Source: Sebastes aleutianus
Taxonomy: Eukaryota; Chordata; Actinopteri; Perciformes; Sebastidae
Length of the DNA stretch: 64,000 nucleotides
Direction: 5' to 3'
NCBI GenBank assembly: GCA_916700875.1
Contig: CAKAKS010000039.1
Coordinates: 22,961,315 to 23,025,314 of the forward strand
Shown here: positions 1 to 11,520 of the stretch, in pieces
Layout of the letters: the number at the start of each line of letters is the position of its first letter
Numbering within the stretch: the stretch's first letter is position 1
Program-made: the position numbers and the translations under genes
Notes under the pieces: generated by a model
Told to the model about the DNA's origin: nothing
The model's input: only the letters and a program-made list of their open reading frames with translations
The model's database searches: none

Positions 1-86
1 ATGAGTGTTTTTGAGAATCGATACAGTATCACAAAACATAATATCGTGATACTCAATATTTTTCATATTTTCTTACACCCCTACTA
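1..86. repeat. 3' remnant of a MITE-like repeat
   Basis: The left edge holds GTATCAC...GTGATAC inverted words and ends in TTACACCCCTAC. This resembles the terminal part of the teleost MITE-like families that carry 'cgatac' arrays and end in ACCCCTA. The other end lies outside the window, so class and boundary are uncertain. Confidence 0.4.
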
Positions 87-442
87 TATATAATTGTAGT
101 AGTCACCTGTGTATGTATTTGCCAGCAATATGTGATCACCTCAGTGCCGTGATTAGAGCTTTGTCACAGTTTCTGTGGAGAAATCGGTTTATGTCCTACT
201 TGTTTTGTCCATCCTTCTTCTAAAGTGGTCTTTGTCCTTTTTGTCTTTGGGTCTCAGCTGATCTAATGTCATTGTCTGTTCAGTGTCCTTCCTTTTTTGA
301 AAGTTTGACGTCAGAACACCTTATCACATTTCACCTACAATCACTGCCTCTTAACCATAATCCAGCCTTGAAAAGAAAATTGAAACCAAAACTTTCTTAA
401 GAGAAAAATCAGATGGGATTTTCATTGATGTTGTGCTCTATA
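87..442. other. unannotated noncoding stretch
   Basis: No recognisable repeat, splice-flanked open frame or RNA gene is seen here. The composition is ordinary AT-rich teleost noncoding DNA. Confidence 0.5.
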
Positions 443-1018
443 TTAACCCATTTGTGCCCAAAGACTATATTTAGTATGATAAGGAAAATGCCACAACATC
501 TGTTCTGATTGGTCAAAAGTCTTGAAATCTAGTGCGGACATACTCTGGGCAAGTATATAACAGCACAACTTATCAAACAACAACAAATCACACTTTTATT
601 AATAGACAAAGTCTCGATTTTTGAAAAATTAGGAAAAAGCATTGTGTTTATTAGATGTTTTCCATATGCAATATTTTCTTAACACGCCATGTGTGCATAT
701 CTTTGATATTCAACTTGTTATGAGTTCATAGATACCAAATACTTGATTGTGCTCCTTGTAGTTTCTGAGATACAGACATTTTCTTATCACACTATATCTA
801 GTATTTGGACACATGGGAGGGACTACTGACTACTAAAATATAATGAAGTCTATCGCAAAAACCGTAGTCCTATCATGATCCCAAATACTAGATATACAGT
901 AGTATGATAACAGTTAGACTGATTTTGAAAATGTCTTCACATGTATGCTTCTGCAAGCCCAGATAACACTTCCACCAAAGGGAAGTAAAAGTTTCAGTTC
1001 CAGGCAAAAATGGGTTAA
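443..1018. mobile_element. piggyBac-type MITE with TTAA duplication
   Basis: TTAA at 443-446 and at 1015-1018 bracket a 568-bp body. The body starts CCCATTTGTGCC, and its other end read in reverse complement starts CCCATTTTTGCC, so 11 of 12 terminal bases match. A TTAA target with CCC-type termini is the hallmark of piggyBac elements. There is no transposase frame, so it is non-autonomous. An internal inverted pair TATATCTAGTATTTGG (793-808 and reversed at 881-896) could form a hairpin. Class assignment rests only on ends and target site. Confidence 0.75.
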
Positions 1019-2328
1019 ATACAAATTTTGGATTACAGTTTATACAAACGCTATATGAGTGAGCATCTCCTAGAGGTGCTCTTTTCAATGCTTTGAAAAC
1101 CCCATATGGAGTATGGGCACTTTGCCTGCTGTAGCCATGCTTGAATGAAAAATGAAAATGACCAGAGAACAAAACACTCTCACTTTTGGTGTTAACAGCT
1201 TGTATTATATGTTAATTGTCGCCTGTTTGCTTCTTGCATAATGTGTTTGGAGTACGTAATTGATGGGCTAACCTATATGGACATTTCTAGCTGCTCCTCA
1301 GTCTTTGTTAAATTTATTAAGCCTCCCCATGTGGCTGCCAAATCTAATAATAGCTCTTGTTTTAGTAAGCTCACAAGGTAGCGTGAAGGTAGTGTTATTA
1401 ACCGTCAACCATTAACTCTGTTGTGTTTGGGCTGCTGCTGAGGGTGGATGGGTTTAATCGAGGTGACGGTCATATAAAGTGTCTCTCTAATTGCCTACAG
1501 CATGCTGTGAGTGCAACAGACTCACTTTTGATTAATGTGGAAAACTGTTCAGCCTCCTCTACTCTGCCAGCGCTGGGCAGAAACGCAGTGAGCATCTATT
1601 TTCAGCTCGCGTCTAAAATCTCCACTCTAATGCCTCTTTAATAGTTTTCTCACTCTGTGTTTTGCTTTCCAAATGGATTTTCCAATACTTGAGAGAGAGA
1701 GAGAGAGAGCTGGGTTGCAGTTCATCAAACAAAGTTTTACAGTTTAGTGGAAACCCTCTTTGTTGGAATAGTGATGGGCTTTCTGTCTGTGTAGACAATA
1801 GATGACTAGTTAACACCCTGGTAGCAGTTATGGATTTTCCCAATCAACGTCCCTTTGTGTGGTTGGAAAGCTTGATTGACCCTTTAGTTACTGTTACGCC
1901 GGTCAAGCTTTCCGTTCTAATTTTTAAAACAATTGTTCCATGATTTCAGACGGCGGTAGACAAAAGCAGGCTTCTTATTACTAGCTGTAGACAATCCATT
2001 TTGTAGACTAAAATCCAACTATTGCTAGCAGATTTCAGCTCTTGCTAGCTAGCTTTCTAATATATATTAGCTTTAACTTGTGAGTTGGTTGAAAACAAAA
2101 GTCTCAGACTTGTTATAAAACAAGAAGCCTGTAAAAGAGATTTTAAGTATGCACTTGATATACAGTTTATGACATACATGATATCATACGAAAAGAGTGA
2201 GACCAAAGCTACATGTCCCAGGCCAAAAGTCAGTAGCCTCACAAGCTATGTAGAGGACATGGAAATAGAGGTGTAGGTTGGCTATTTAGCCCTCATATCA
2301 TGGTTCAGTATGATAATAGACTGTAGGC
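1019..2328. other. unannotated noncoding stretch
   Basis: No gene is recognised. It contains a GA microsatellite and a short inverted repeat: GGAAAGCTTGA near 1866 pairs with TCAAGCTTTCC near 1902-1912 across about 20 bases. The rest has no feature I can support. Confidence 0.5.
1691..1709. repeat. (GA)n microsatellite
   Basis: An uninterrupted GA run of about 19 bases. Confidence 0.9.
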
Positions 2329-2670
2329 TCGTTCCAGATGAGCCAGGCCTGCGCAGAAGCGATCACCGGCGATCACCGCACAATGCATGCCGGTTTAATT
2401 TGTGTCTGACGTCATGCACGCATGGGCAACAATAACCTCACGAGATCGAGGCAGCTGCAGTTTTTAGAGCCGGGCGCCGCAGTTGCTCTCCACCGACTGC
2501 AAGACCCAGGGCATGATGGGAAACGCCTCGCTGTCGCCTGATCAAAGAGCTGATTGGCCCTTAGTTTTAACAACAAACGCCACGTGTTGTGGAAAGTCCT
2601 AACTTTCTGTATAATTGTAATATTTAACACTAGATTGTAGGCTCTCATGTTGTGCAATGAAGGTTAACAA
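2329..2670. repeat. GC-rich interspersed repeat (rep-P)
   Basis: This block is abruptly GC-rich against AT-rich flanks. It contains GATCACCGGCGATCACCG, TGACGTCA, CACGTG and a long 'gggcatgatgggaaacgcc' type segment. I recognise the sequence as a dispersed percomorph repeat. No coding frame or terminal repeat is visible, so class is unknown. The CRE-like TGACGTCA and E-box CACGTG are noted only as words. Confidence 0.5.
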
Positions 2671-2687
2671 ACATATCTTGTGTGGTT

Positions 2688-2800
2688 GATAATAATAATA
2701 ATAATAATAAATGTTATTAATATAGCACTTATCAAAACAAACAATTACAAAGTGCTTTACAAGGCAGACAAAAAGAATAAAGAAAATGAAATAAATCCGA
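2688..2800 (-). mobile_element. 3' end of an L2/CR1-like LINE or dependent SINE
   Basis: The motif AATATAGCAC...ACAAAGTGCTTTACAA followed on the minus strand by a (TTA)n tail (2689-2711 here as TAA) is the typical 3' terminus of teleost L2-like retroelements. Only the tail is present, as expected for 5'-truncated copies. No reverse transcriptase remains. Confidence 0.6.
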
Positions 2801-3651
2801 ACGTGGTCTGCAAACTACAAGTGGCCTACGGATCGGATGTTACTTTTTCTGTGACTTCCTGTAAATTCAGTGAAGGCTGCTGGAAACGGCTTGACCACAG
2901 CTTTTTGTCATCTCCCCCTGCTGCTGCTGCAGCCTGATCACGTCCACTTTCCAGGCGAGGCGAGGTTCATCTCGAACAAGCCCAGTTATTTTTGCTCTAA
3001 AAAAGCTCTGTTTGGATGCTTACTATGGAAACACATACAAGCAATACAGAGGTTAGATTGATGCTTAATTGCTCCCATTTTCAAGTAGTATGTTTCACTT
3101 TTACAAGAGAAAATGACTTGTGGGATTTGGATTAGTTGATGAATTTGGCAAACGCTGTCTCGGCTAATGAGGTTGGCTGGGTTTGCTGAATAAAGAGCAG
3201 GCCAGAGCTGCTAACATTACCCTAAACTTTGATATAGTAGCTTAACTTCCAGGACCGGCTCCCACACCATTGGTAATACTATATTACACAATTGTGCCAG
3301 TTCTGAATGGGAGTTTTTTCTATTGCAACCTCACAAAATAATGTAGTTAGCCATAATGATATGCTCTTATATTTTGGAACTACTGTGCTGTATGTATACT
3401 GTAAATACAAATTTACAAGCCTAGAAACTAGATGCTCCCTGTCAGGGAACAGGGGGATGAGGGGGAAACTCTCAGCTGCGGGAAGTTGGCTTGCAATCGG
3501 CTGGCAGGCGAAATTCTAGGTGGCTGCATCTGTAGTGAGCTGGGCATGCTAAAGTTTGCAGCTTACAAAAGAGACAAAGAAACAAGAAACAAACTTTTTA
3601 TCCTATTCCTAACATTCTTGTGTTTTGGTTTTGGAAAAGCTAAAAAACTCT
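2801..3651. other. unannotated noncoding stretch
   Basis: No repeat family or gene is recognised with confidence. Short open frames here have no splice context or protein character. Confidence 0.5.
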
Positions 3652-4138
3652 GTAAATGCTATGGATGCCGACTTTTTCGGTCCCGATAGCGATACCAGGG
3701 CTTTGGATATCGGCTGATACCGAGTACCGATCTGATACCAGTGTTTAATTAATGTACAGTCTGTTATGTGATAGGCAACATCAGGCTTGACTTAAACATT
3801 GCTTTCCTAACTTTGTAAAACAAATTGTGGGCAATGAATACATGGATATAAATGTATTTAATTGTTCTTTATTATTAAAATAATAAATTGTACACCAACA
3901 AACTTAAAAATCTTCAAAATGAACAGGTATTACAATTCAGGTGTAAACATTTTAATGCAGCAACAAATTGGTCAAAACTTAAACGGGTATTAAAATTTCA
4001 GTATATTGTACAGTATGTAGTATACAGACATATAATTGAATTAAATAGATCGGCCATTATCACCGATATCCGATCCAGCTATTTCAGTCATTATCGGCCC
4101 GATATCCGATTCGGTATTGGTGCATCCCCAGTAAATGC
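3652..4138. mobile_element. hAT-type MITE, perfect 8-bp TSD
   Basis: The 8-bp word GTAAATGC stands at 3652-3659 and again at 4131-4138, exactly flanking a 471-bp body. The body begins TATGGATGCCGA and ends GGTGCATCCCCA, so the termini are diverged inverted repeats. Both ends are rich in CCGATATC/GATACC words typical of the teleost 'TAGGGGTGCACCGATAC' MITEs. The interior is AT-rich without transposase. The 8-bp duplication and these termini indicate hAT mobilisation. Confidence 0.85.
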
Positions 4139-6607
4139 TGACTATCAGTCCTACTACAGCCCCATGCACACCGCTTCAGTATGTTTAGAAATCCAAAGCG
4201 TTACAGGCCTGTTACAGTTGCTAAGCTATGATTTGGCAATTGCTGTTCAAGGGGCGGGTTTGGCCAACTATCCATTGATGTGCTGGTCGGCTTAATTAGT
4301 TGAGTTACATTTTGTTTAATGGTTTCATGATATTGCCCTAGTAGTTTGTGGACAATGACATTATTGTTAAAAACATGAACAAAGAAGCCTCTGAGTCTGT
4401 TGTTGAAGTGGCTCCAGCAGCTAAGCAGTTCCACAGATGCCAGTTTTTCTTTATTGTCAATGATCGTGATGGCTGCTGTAGAAAACAGCTTGCTGAGAGC
4501 TTGTTCAGTATCGTGTGTGAGAGGAGAGAAACATAGAGATCAACTTAATGCGATCCACAGCATATTTTCCCATGTACCTCAGAGATGTACTGATCTAGAT
4601 CCAGCTGATGTGTTCGCTGGGCTGACAGTGAATGCCGTCGGTGGCTGTGTGTGTGTGTGTGAGTCAGCCTGTTCTGCTATGTTGCAAAGGGATAATGGAA
4701 GAACGACGCAGCACTGAAACGGTAACAGGATTAGTCACCACTGCAAAAACATAGTCGTCTCCATTTGTCCATGTCATTTCCACCGTATGTTTGTTTAAAA
4801 CCAGATGAATACACAAATGAAACCACAGTCCCACTCCTCTTGTCTGCAGCCAACATCCTCCAAATCCTCCAAATCCACATCTTGGAGAAACTAAGGAAAC
4901 ATTTTCACGTAATTCACAATGTTCTTTTCATCATTCATTACAGAAGCTGTTGAAAGTGTCTACCACACAGGAGAGTAAAAATCTATTTCGTTTTCTATTT
5001 CGTTCACTTCAGTGAAGTGCTATTGACAGAAACAATGGGGCCTTTTTACCTTTTCTGAGTGTGAGCGTACAGTAGCTCCAGCTAATTCTTCTTTTTGTTC
5101 AGATGAAGAGAAACGAAAGGGCGAAGGAGTGGGTAGCACACAACTTGAGTATCGGTCTCATCAAAATCCAATCTTGCGTGACAGTCGGCGACGAAAGCAG
5201 GCCAGTCTGTTTGCTTCCATAACAAAAGATGACAGGAAAAGATTGCTTCGAGAAAAGATAGATTTATGACCTCTGCTTTCTTGCCCAGACTCAACCACAA
5301 AATAAAATGATAAACAAGTGAATATATTTTTCCCATTGAAGTTGGGTGTTGGTGCGGTTGGGGAGAAAAAAAAAAGTCTAATTTAACTACCTGAGATATA
5401 TGGAAAAAACATTTTTTATATGTCGCTGCAAACAAAGGCAGATGTCTAATGGCCAAATCAGTTGGGTGCACAGTTGTACACATCTTTTTACTGCTTGTCT
5501 AGACGGCTTTATAGTCTCCTTGTGCTCCAATTCCCCAAAGCACTTTGCTGAAAATGGAAGAAAACGGTGTATTCAGATGAAATAGCATAAAGTCATTGGT
5601 TTACTGCTCGCTGTCTGTTTCCCTCACAGCTGACAGATCAAGAAAATGGGATTGGTGGATATGGAAATTGAGTCGATCACACGGTCTCTTTCAGCTCCTG
5701 CTTGTCAGGGTGTAAATATGGTGCTGTCGTGTCCTCTGGAGGTGTTTTCTGTACCTGTTCTGCTCTGTTTGGGACGGCATTTGCCCAGAATTTACATGGC
5801 AGCTGTTTATCCTTCTCCTGTGAGAGAGGGACCGCCCTGCTCGCAATTTCCTATTTCCTCTCCAATTCGACACACACACATACACACACACACACACACA
5901 CCAAGCTGCTAAAACAAACTTCATCTTGCATTAATTTAGATTTATATCAGTTAAGATAAATTAGATTTAGATAAGCACTTAATTATCCGATGCCTCTTTA
6001 GCAGCATTTAGACTTCTTGTTTAATGTCTTATTCCTGCTTATCTCCATGCATATTTATAGGAGTAGTTTCATAGGTGTTGGTTTGGCAAACATGTTGTTT
6101 TTTCAACCTCTTGGCAAGCGCCTGTGTTTGCTAATAAGGCAGATATTGAGATTAGGATATTCCAGATTCCAAGGTTGTGGGTTTGGACCTACCGAGAGCA
6201 GCAGCTGTGGAGTGAATCATGCACCTTTTTGTGGGTTTTGTCCACAGCTGTGAACGCTGGTTTGTGTGTGTTTGCATGTATTTGCTTAAGTAGCCCAGGT
6301 CTGTTGTTTTAGGCAAGAGGTGCGAAAAAGAAAACAGTTCCACTAAAGACCACCGCGCTCGTAAAAGAGGAGCACTCTGGGTAAATTTGTCCCTACCTGC
6401 TGAAAGGCCTCTTTTTGAACGTCGGTGGGATGTTAATTAGTTTGGTCTGCGGCAGGTTGGAGAGTAAATCATCGTGACCTGAACTGTTTTGATTTTCACA
6501 CTTTGGTGTCAATTTATGTTCCGAATTAGATGCATTGAAAACATCTGCAGAGTGAAATGCACAGCTAGATTACATAGCAGCCAGCAGCAGCAACATGGGT
6601 TGCTGGT
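4139..6607. other. mostly unannotated noncoding stretch
   Basis: Around 4195-4290 a short segment with 'caaggggcgggtttggcc' resembles a dispersed teleost repeat fragment. A CA microsatellite lies at 5870-5901. No exon with convincing splice sites or any known ncRNA was found in the remainder. Confidence 0.45.
5870..5901. repeat. (CA)n microsatellite
   Basis: A CA run of about 31 bases with one interruption (TACACA). Confidence 0.9.
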
Positions 6608-7380
6608 TTATTTGATACACCTAGATAATATTAATGCAATCTAATACAGCAGCCTGCAGTCAATACTTCCTCCATGAAGGTTATGATTTTTAAGGGTGGG
6701 AATCAGCAGAGGCCCCACAATACCATATTACGATACTTTAGTCACGATATGATCTTATGCAATTTTAAATATTTTGCGATAGCTCAGTATTGTGGTAACA
6801 TATATTTAGATTTCTTACCTTTTTTTCAACTACAAATTATGCAATTTGTCAACATCTGTTTTATCTAATAAGATACAGTTTGCACTCTGTTCATGTCGAA
6901 GTTTTCATTCACATATCTTGAGGTCAAGGGACCCCTTTGAAAATGGCCGTGCCAGTTTTTCCTTGCCAAAATTTTGCGTTACTTTGCAGCGTTCTTCCCG
7001 ACAAGCTAACATGACATGGTCGGTAACAATCGATTCCTTAGGTTTGTAGTTTTATATGATACCAGTATCTTCACTCTAGCTTTACGACTGTGCTCGCTAC
7101 AACATCTGAAAGACAGAATAGCATTGGATTGTTGAGAGGTTAATAGTTTATATAATAAAAGATCAATACTTGACGTCTGTGTATCGATACAAAATTGCCA
7201 TTTGCTGTATCGATTATTTTCCCATACCCCTATCAGTTTTTGTTGAGGGGGTTCCTATATTTACTCTTAACTCATTTATATAAATGAGGTGGACAAAATA
7301 TTAGAAATCAGCATAATGCACCACTATTCAATAATTCAACAAACACATGGTAAAGTTTATCTTATCAGCTCTTTATTTAT
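6608..7380. repeat. split copy of foldback repeat rep-L
   Basis: Left part 6608-6692 (GATACACCTAGA... TCCATGAAGGTTATGAT) and right part 7237-about 7380 (CAGTTTTTGTTGAGG... GTGGACAAAATATTAGAAA) match successive segments of the rep-L foldback better preserved at 20866-21232. The two parts are separated by an inserted element (6693-7236), so rep-L was the older resident. Confidence 0.6.
6693..7236. mobile_element. MITE-like insertion (rep-F')
   Basis: Starts AGGGTGGGAATC and ends ATTTTCCCATACCCCT, with ATTACGATACT and TATCGATAC words near each end forming imperfect inverted termini. The interior (about 6900-7100) carries CACATATCTTGAGGTCAAG and CCAGTATCTTCACT, which recur in opposite orientation inside the element at 61796-62430. 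Non-autonomous; it interrupts a rep-L copy. Confidence 0.65.
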
Positions 7381-7465
7381 CATGATACTAAGTGTGGTAC
7401 CTGTAAGTTTTGTTTGCTTTAAAGTATTTGGGGTAAGCACTTTATAGGTTTACAATATACCGCTG

Positions 7466-7772
7466 AAGCAATGCATCACCTAATCGATTAGGCGATTGAC
7501 AGAAAATTCATTGATTAATCATTAAAGTCATTTTCTTTCTAGCAAAAATATATACAGGTTTCAGCTTCTGAATTGTGAGGATTCTCTGCTTTTATGTGTT
7601 TTATATATTTCTGTGTAAACTGAAGACTTTTGGTTGGAAAAAACAAGCAATTTAAAGACAACCTTGGGCAGTGATGCCATGTTTTACATTTTTGTGACCA
7701 AACAATTGATCAATTCATGCAGAAAGTAATCAGACTACTAATGAATAATGAAAACAATTGTTAATTTCAGCA
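7466..7772 (-). repeat. rep-B copy B1 (hAT-like MITE)
   Basis: Diverged full-length copy. ATCGATTAGGCGATTGACAG near the start and AATAATGAAAACAATTGTTA at the end are the inverted-terminal zones of rep-B. Between them lie the family's central words (GCTTCTGAATTGTGAGGAT and TTGGTTGGAAAAAACAAGC). The exact termini are eroded. Confidence 0.6.
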
Positions 7773-9048
7773 ATATAATAGCTGTGACTGTTTTGACTTT
7801 TGTGCAGCTTTAGTTTGTGTTTGCATCTGACAAACTTTATTGGTGTACTTGTTTGAACACGTGCTTCTTTGTTACAATATGGTCCCAGTATCGACTTTTC
7901 TCTCTATCTGCGGACAGTTTCTATGATGTTTTTCCCAGGAACAAGGTTTGAGCAGATGTCCTTGTAGTGCAGCTCAGTCCTGTACTGTAGCTGCGCTCTC
8001 AGGTGTACAGCAGGAAGCACTCGGTGACGGGAGTGATTCATCATCTCAGTTATCCAGGAGGAGAACGCTTGGCTTTATTCACACCTTAATGGCTGTAGGC
8101 TGCCGCTCTCTGCTGCTTTTCTGTGAACTGAAGCGAGAGCCTCCAGTTCAGGATTCATCAGCGAACATCTGGAAAAGAGCCTATAGTGTCAAAGAGGCTG
8201 TAAACTGGGAGACGGAATAGAAACTGATGAACTTTCCAGGTCACTTCCTAGTGTGGTATTTTAAAAGCTCCCACTGCGTACATGTAACTGCTTATTTATA
8301 CTCAGGCACACGCACACAGATTCATACATGTATGAACAGGCAGAAATTTGTAATATTACTGTATGTGCACTGTTCTAACACACATACACTTATTATACTG
8401 TACACAGCTGGCATAGATGATGAATACCCCCTACCACACTCATAACTGATGTCACGGAAAGCTCCACTGTACACGAGAGCCTTCGTGCAACGAAAAGCTC
8501 TCTTCTGTCTCTCAGTGTGATGAGAAAATGGCTTGTTGTGAAGTTGATTCACCAACTAAATATCTGTGGTCCAGTCTAGATCAGTCACCCCCTCTTTTCC
8601 CATCTCTACCTCCACTGGGGGGTTCGGTTAGTCAGTGACCTGATGCCTTTTGAACTTGCACGGACCTACTGATTTCCTCTAGTCTTGATAAACATGTGGC
8701 TTAACCTGCAGCTGTTACAGGGAGATTACAGTGAAAGCTTTGAGTCAGCATGTACACAACCAGCTGCACGTACACACACACACACAGCAGTGGCCACTCT
8801 ATCATCATGGCTCTCCACACAGCTTGTAATGAGTGTAAATGAGGTGAGGTTGTGGCTAGACCTTCCACGGTGAGAGCTGAGAGCCGGTGCTCTCCTACCA
8901 AGTTAAACCCAACATGGCCAGTGCCAGCATCATGGGAGGGTTATTTTCATTGTGAAATATTCTACTAATTATCTTAATAGTTAATCAAGTAATTGGATAA
9001 GAAGAATCTATAGTGTATTTTTAAAGAACCAGAGTAAATATGAGAAAT
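7773..9048. other. unannotated noncoding stretch
   Basis: A GC-balanced segment at about 7930-8220 stays open for some 90 codons on the plus strand. It lacks splice support and recognisable protein features and is probably chance. A short CA run lies at 8772-8787. No other feature is supported. Confidence 0.45.
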
Positions 9049-9324
9049 ATGACCAGCAGTGTTGTAGTACTCGAGATCTGTCTTGGTCTCTAGACCACTT
9101 TTTTGAAAATCTCGTCTCAGAATCGACTCCGGATTTTATTTCAAGACCATAACTGCGGGGGATATCACTAAAATGCCTGTGTGTGCATTGTCTGATTTAT
9201 TTGTTAACATCATTACTGTTATTGCTCATAGAAAACAAAGGGAAATTCCCACACATACAATTTACCTCCGCAACGCTGTTTGATTATTTTATGAAGACAT
9301 CTCTCATGGTACTCTTATACATGT

Positions 9325-9364
<40 letters not shown>

Positions 9365-9696
9365 TATATATGGCAATAAAAGTGGTAAATGAAAAGGAAT
9401 CTTCATTTGTTTTCTGTGGGTGTTTTTATGGGAATGTGGATCTTTCAGATCAATTTGAGGAATGTGCGGTGGCTTCTGGTTTTCATATTCCACATTTTAT
9501 CTTAAGTGTGTCATACAGTGTGGGATGCACACTGGTCTGGTCTTGGTCTTTGTCTTGACTCGTTCTCGCCCTGCCTTGGTCTTGTCCCGGTCCCAACCCC
9601 TCGAAGTCTTGCTCTTGTCTTGGTCTTGATACAGTCTGGTTTTGGTCATGACTTGGTCTTGGTTTAGGTGGTCTTCACTACAACACTGATGACCAG
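9049..9696. mobile_element. hAT non-autonomous element, perfect TIR and TSD
   Basis: ATGACCAG at 9049-9056 is repeated exactly at 9689-9696. The enclosed 632-bp element begins CAGTGTTGTAGT and ends ACTACAACACTG, a perfect 12-bp terminal inverted repeat with hAT-type CAGTG ends. The right third is a degenerate array of CTTGGTCTTG/GACTTGGTC words, and the centre holds an AT microsatellite (9328-9359). No transposase frame is present, so it depended on an autonomous hAT. This is among the best-defined insertions in the window. Confidence 0.92.
9328..9359. repeat. (AT)n microsatellite
   Basis: About 32 bases of AT, lying inside the hAT element at 9057-9688. Confidence 0.9.
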
Positions 9697-9825
9697 GTCT
9701 CTCATAAAGCTCCTAAATGTAGATATTTTATGTAATTACAGCTTGTTTCAAATTAAATGTTTGTAGAAAAATTACATAATCCGTGTTAAAATTGTTGCAA
9801 AGTAATGTGTTGTTTTTTTTAACCC

Positions 9826-10262
9826 ATTATTACCTCCGCCAGGGAGGTTATGTTCTGGGGTTGTTTGCCAGCCAGATTACGGAAAAACTACTGGCTACTT
9901 CATGAAACATGGTTAAAGGGTGTAGCATGGGCTAAGAAATATGTCATTAAAGTTTGGAGTGGATCTGTATCACAGAGCGGATACACTAATTATTTTTCAC
10001 TTTCATTAAGAGACCTCATTCAGAGACCAAAACTGTTTTTGTACCAGGCTGTAAACATGTTTATTTCTGCTGTAAAGTTGGGCCTTTTTAACATGGGGGG
10101 GGGGGTCTATGGGGATTGACTCACTTTTAGAGTCAGCCTCAAGTGGCCATTTGAGGAACTGCAGTTTTTGGCACTTCTGCGTTGCCTTAATTTCTCATCA
10201 CCAGAGTTTACTGCTTGGCATGGCCTTGGCGGAGGTCTGCGCTCTCCGAGTGCCTTTCTAGT
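9826..10262. repeat. interspersed repeat rep-T (split)
   Basis: Begins ACCTCCGCCAGGGAGGTTAT and ends TGGCGGAGGTCTGCGCTCTC...TTCTAGTT. These are the two ends of a common percomorph repeat, with the CCTCCGCCA / TGGCGGAGG ends complementary. The middle is replaced by a second repeat at about 10015-10190. Class unknown. Confidence 0.6.
10015..10190. repeat. repeat rep-U nested in rep-T
   Basis: GAGACCAAAACTGTTTTTGT through GGTCTATGGGGATTGACTCA to GTTTTTGGCACTTCTGCGTT matches a separate dispersed teleost repeat. It sits within rep-T, whose sequence resumes after it. Boundaries are approximate. Confidence 0.5.
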
Positions 10263-11520
10263 TATCACTGTGTTTGGGTGACATCGTGGTTGGATTGTTT
10301 ATCAGCCATAGTGTTGTTTTTTTTTGTGATGCTACCACTAGGAGTCACCAAAGTCAGAAATGTTCAGATCATACACATTAGAGCTTTAAAAGGAACACTG
10401 GTCACTGGTTCTCCTTGACAAAAACAGCATATATTAACACAATAATGTCTACCAACAGTCTGTGCACTGATGAAAGAAAGATTTAATTTGAATCAAAGAC
10501 TTTCATCAGTCACGGTCACTAGTACATAAATCAACTTAGAGTAGCCTAGCAGCCAGCACTGGGCTGTTCACACGTTTATTGTCAGTAAAGCCTGAACCCA
10601 TAAAGAACTGTGGCCTTCTCACTCTGTTGAATCCATTACAGATAATCTGGAGAGTTTAAAATGCCTCTGTGGATCATGTTGGGCGACACATCACGGCCTT
10701 TTGTCAGAGAGGACCGTGACATTACCTTTGGCCTTTCACTGGAAGTGCAGTATCATCAAAGCACCATGCCTGCCGACTGTATTTACTGCACATTCATCTG
10801 CAAACTGAATTAAGGCTGCCTCTGCTTTTGTCGACAGGAGGATTAGGACTTAATTACATCTGGGCAGAGGCTGCCATATAGTCAGAGAAACAACTGTACA
10901 GTGGGGGACTGGTGCAGTGCATTAGGGAGGTGTTGAGGAGAGGGATAAGCCTGCGTAATATCATGCCAGGTGCGTCCAGGGTATTAGCAAACACTGGCAC
11001 GGCACTGTGCGCCTGCCAAGACGAGGGATCAAAACAAGCCTAGCCCTTTGAATCCTCGCTCTAGTTTCATCTTGAAGGCCAACACTCGCCTGCGTCGGGC
11101 ATTGTTGAGTGGAAGAAAACTGTAACATTTAGTTTTAGATCTGCATACACAATGCAGGCAAACACACACACAGGCAGATTTTGGCAGAAATTGCTGGTTG
11201 GTTTGTCAGCCAGTTACCTATGGTGGTATCTTATCATGCAGACAGTTTGGGTTTTCTTTGTGTAGATTTGAAGATTTCTGTCTTCATCCCAGTACAAAGG
11301 AGGACTTTTGTTTGTGGTCCACACAGCACTGAAAAATGATTAATGTCCTCTTGCTTTTGGAACATTCACAGACCTCACTGTGAACAGCTTTCCCTGGGAC
11401 ATTTTTCATAAAAACTGTTTACAGCAAGGCAACACAGTACCTGGACAAATTAAACCGAAACTATTGGTGTGTCTAGAAACCAGTAGAGGTAACCTTTAAT
11501 GAACAAGACTAAGAGTCTAT
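10263..11520. other. non-repetitive block, regulatory-like
   Basis: No repeat family is recognised. It is balanced in GC, with words such as GGAGGATTAGGACTTAATTA and ATTAAGGCTGCCTCTGC. No splice-bounded open frame was found. It could be conserved noncoding DNA, which only alignment with other fishes can show. Confidence 0.35.
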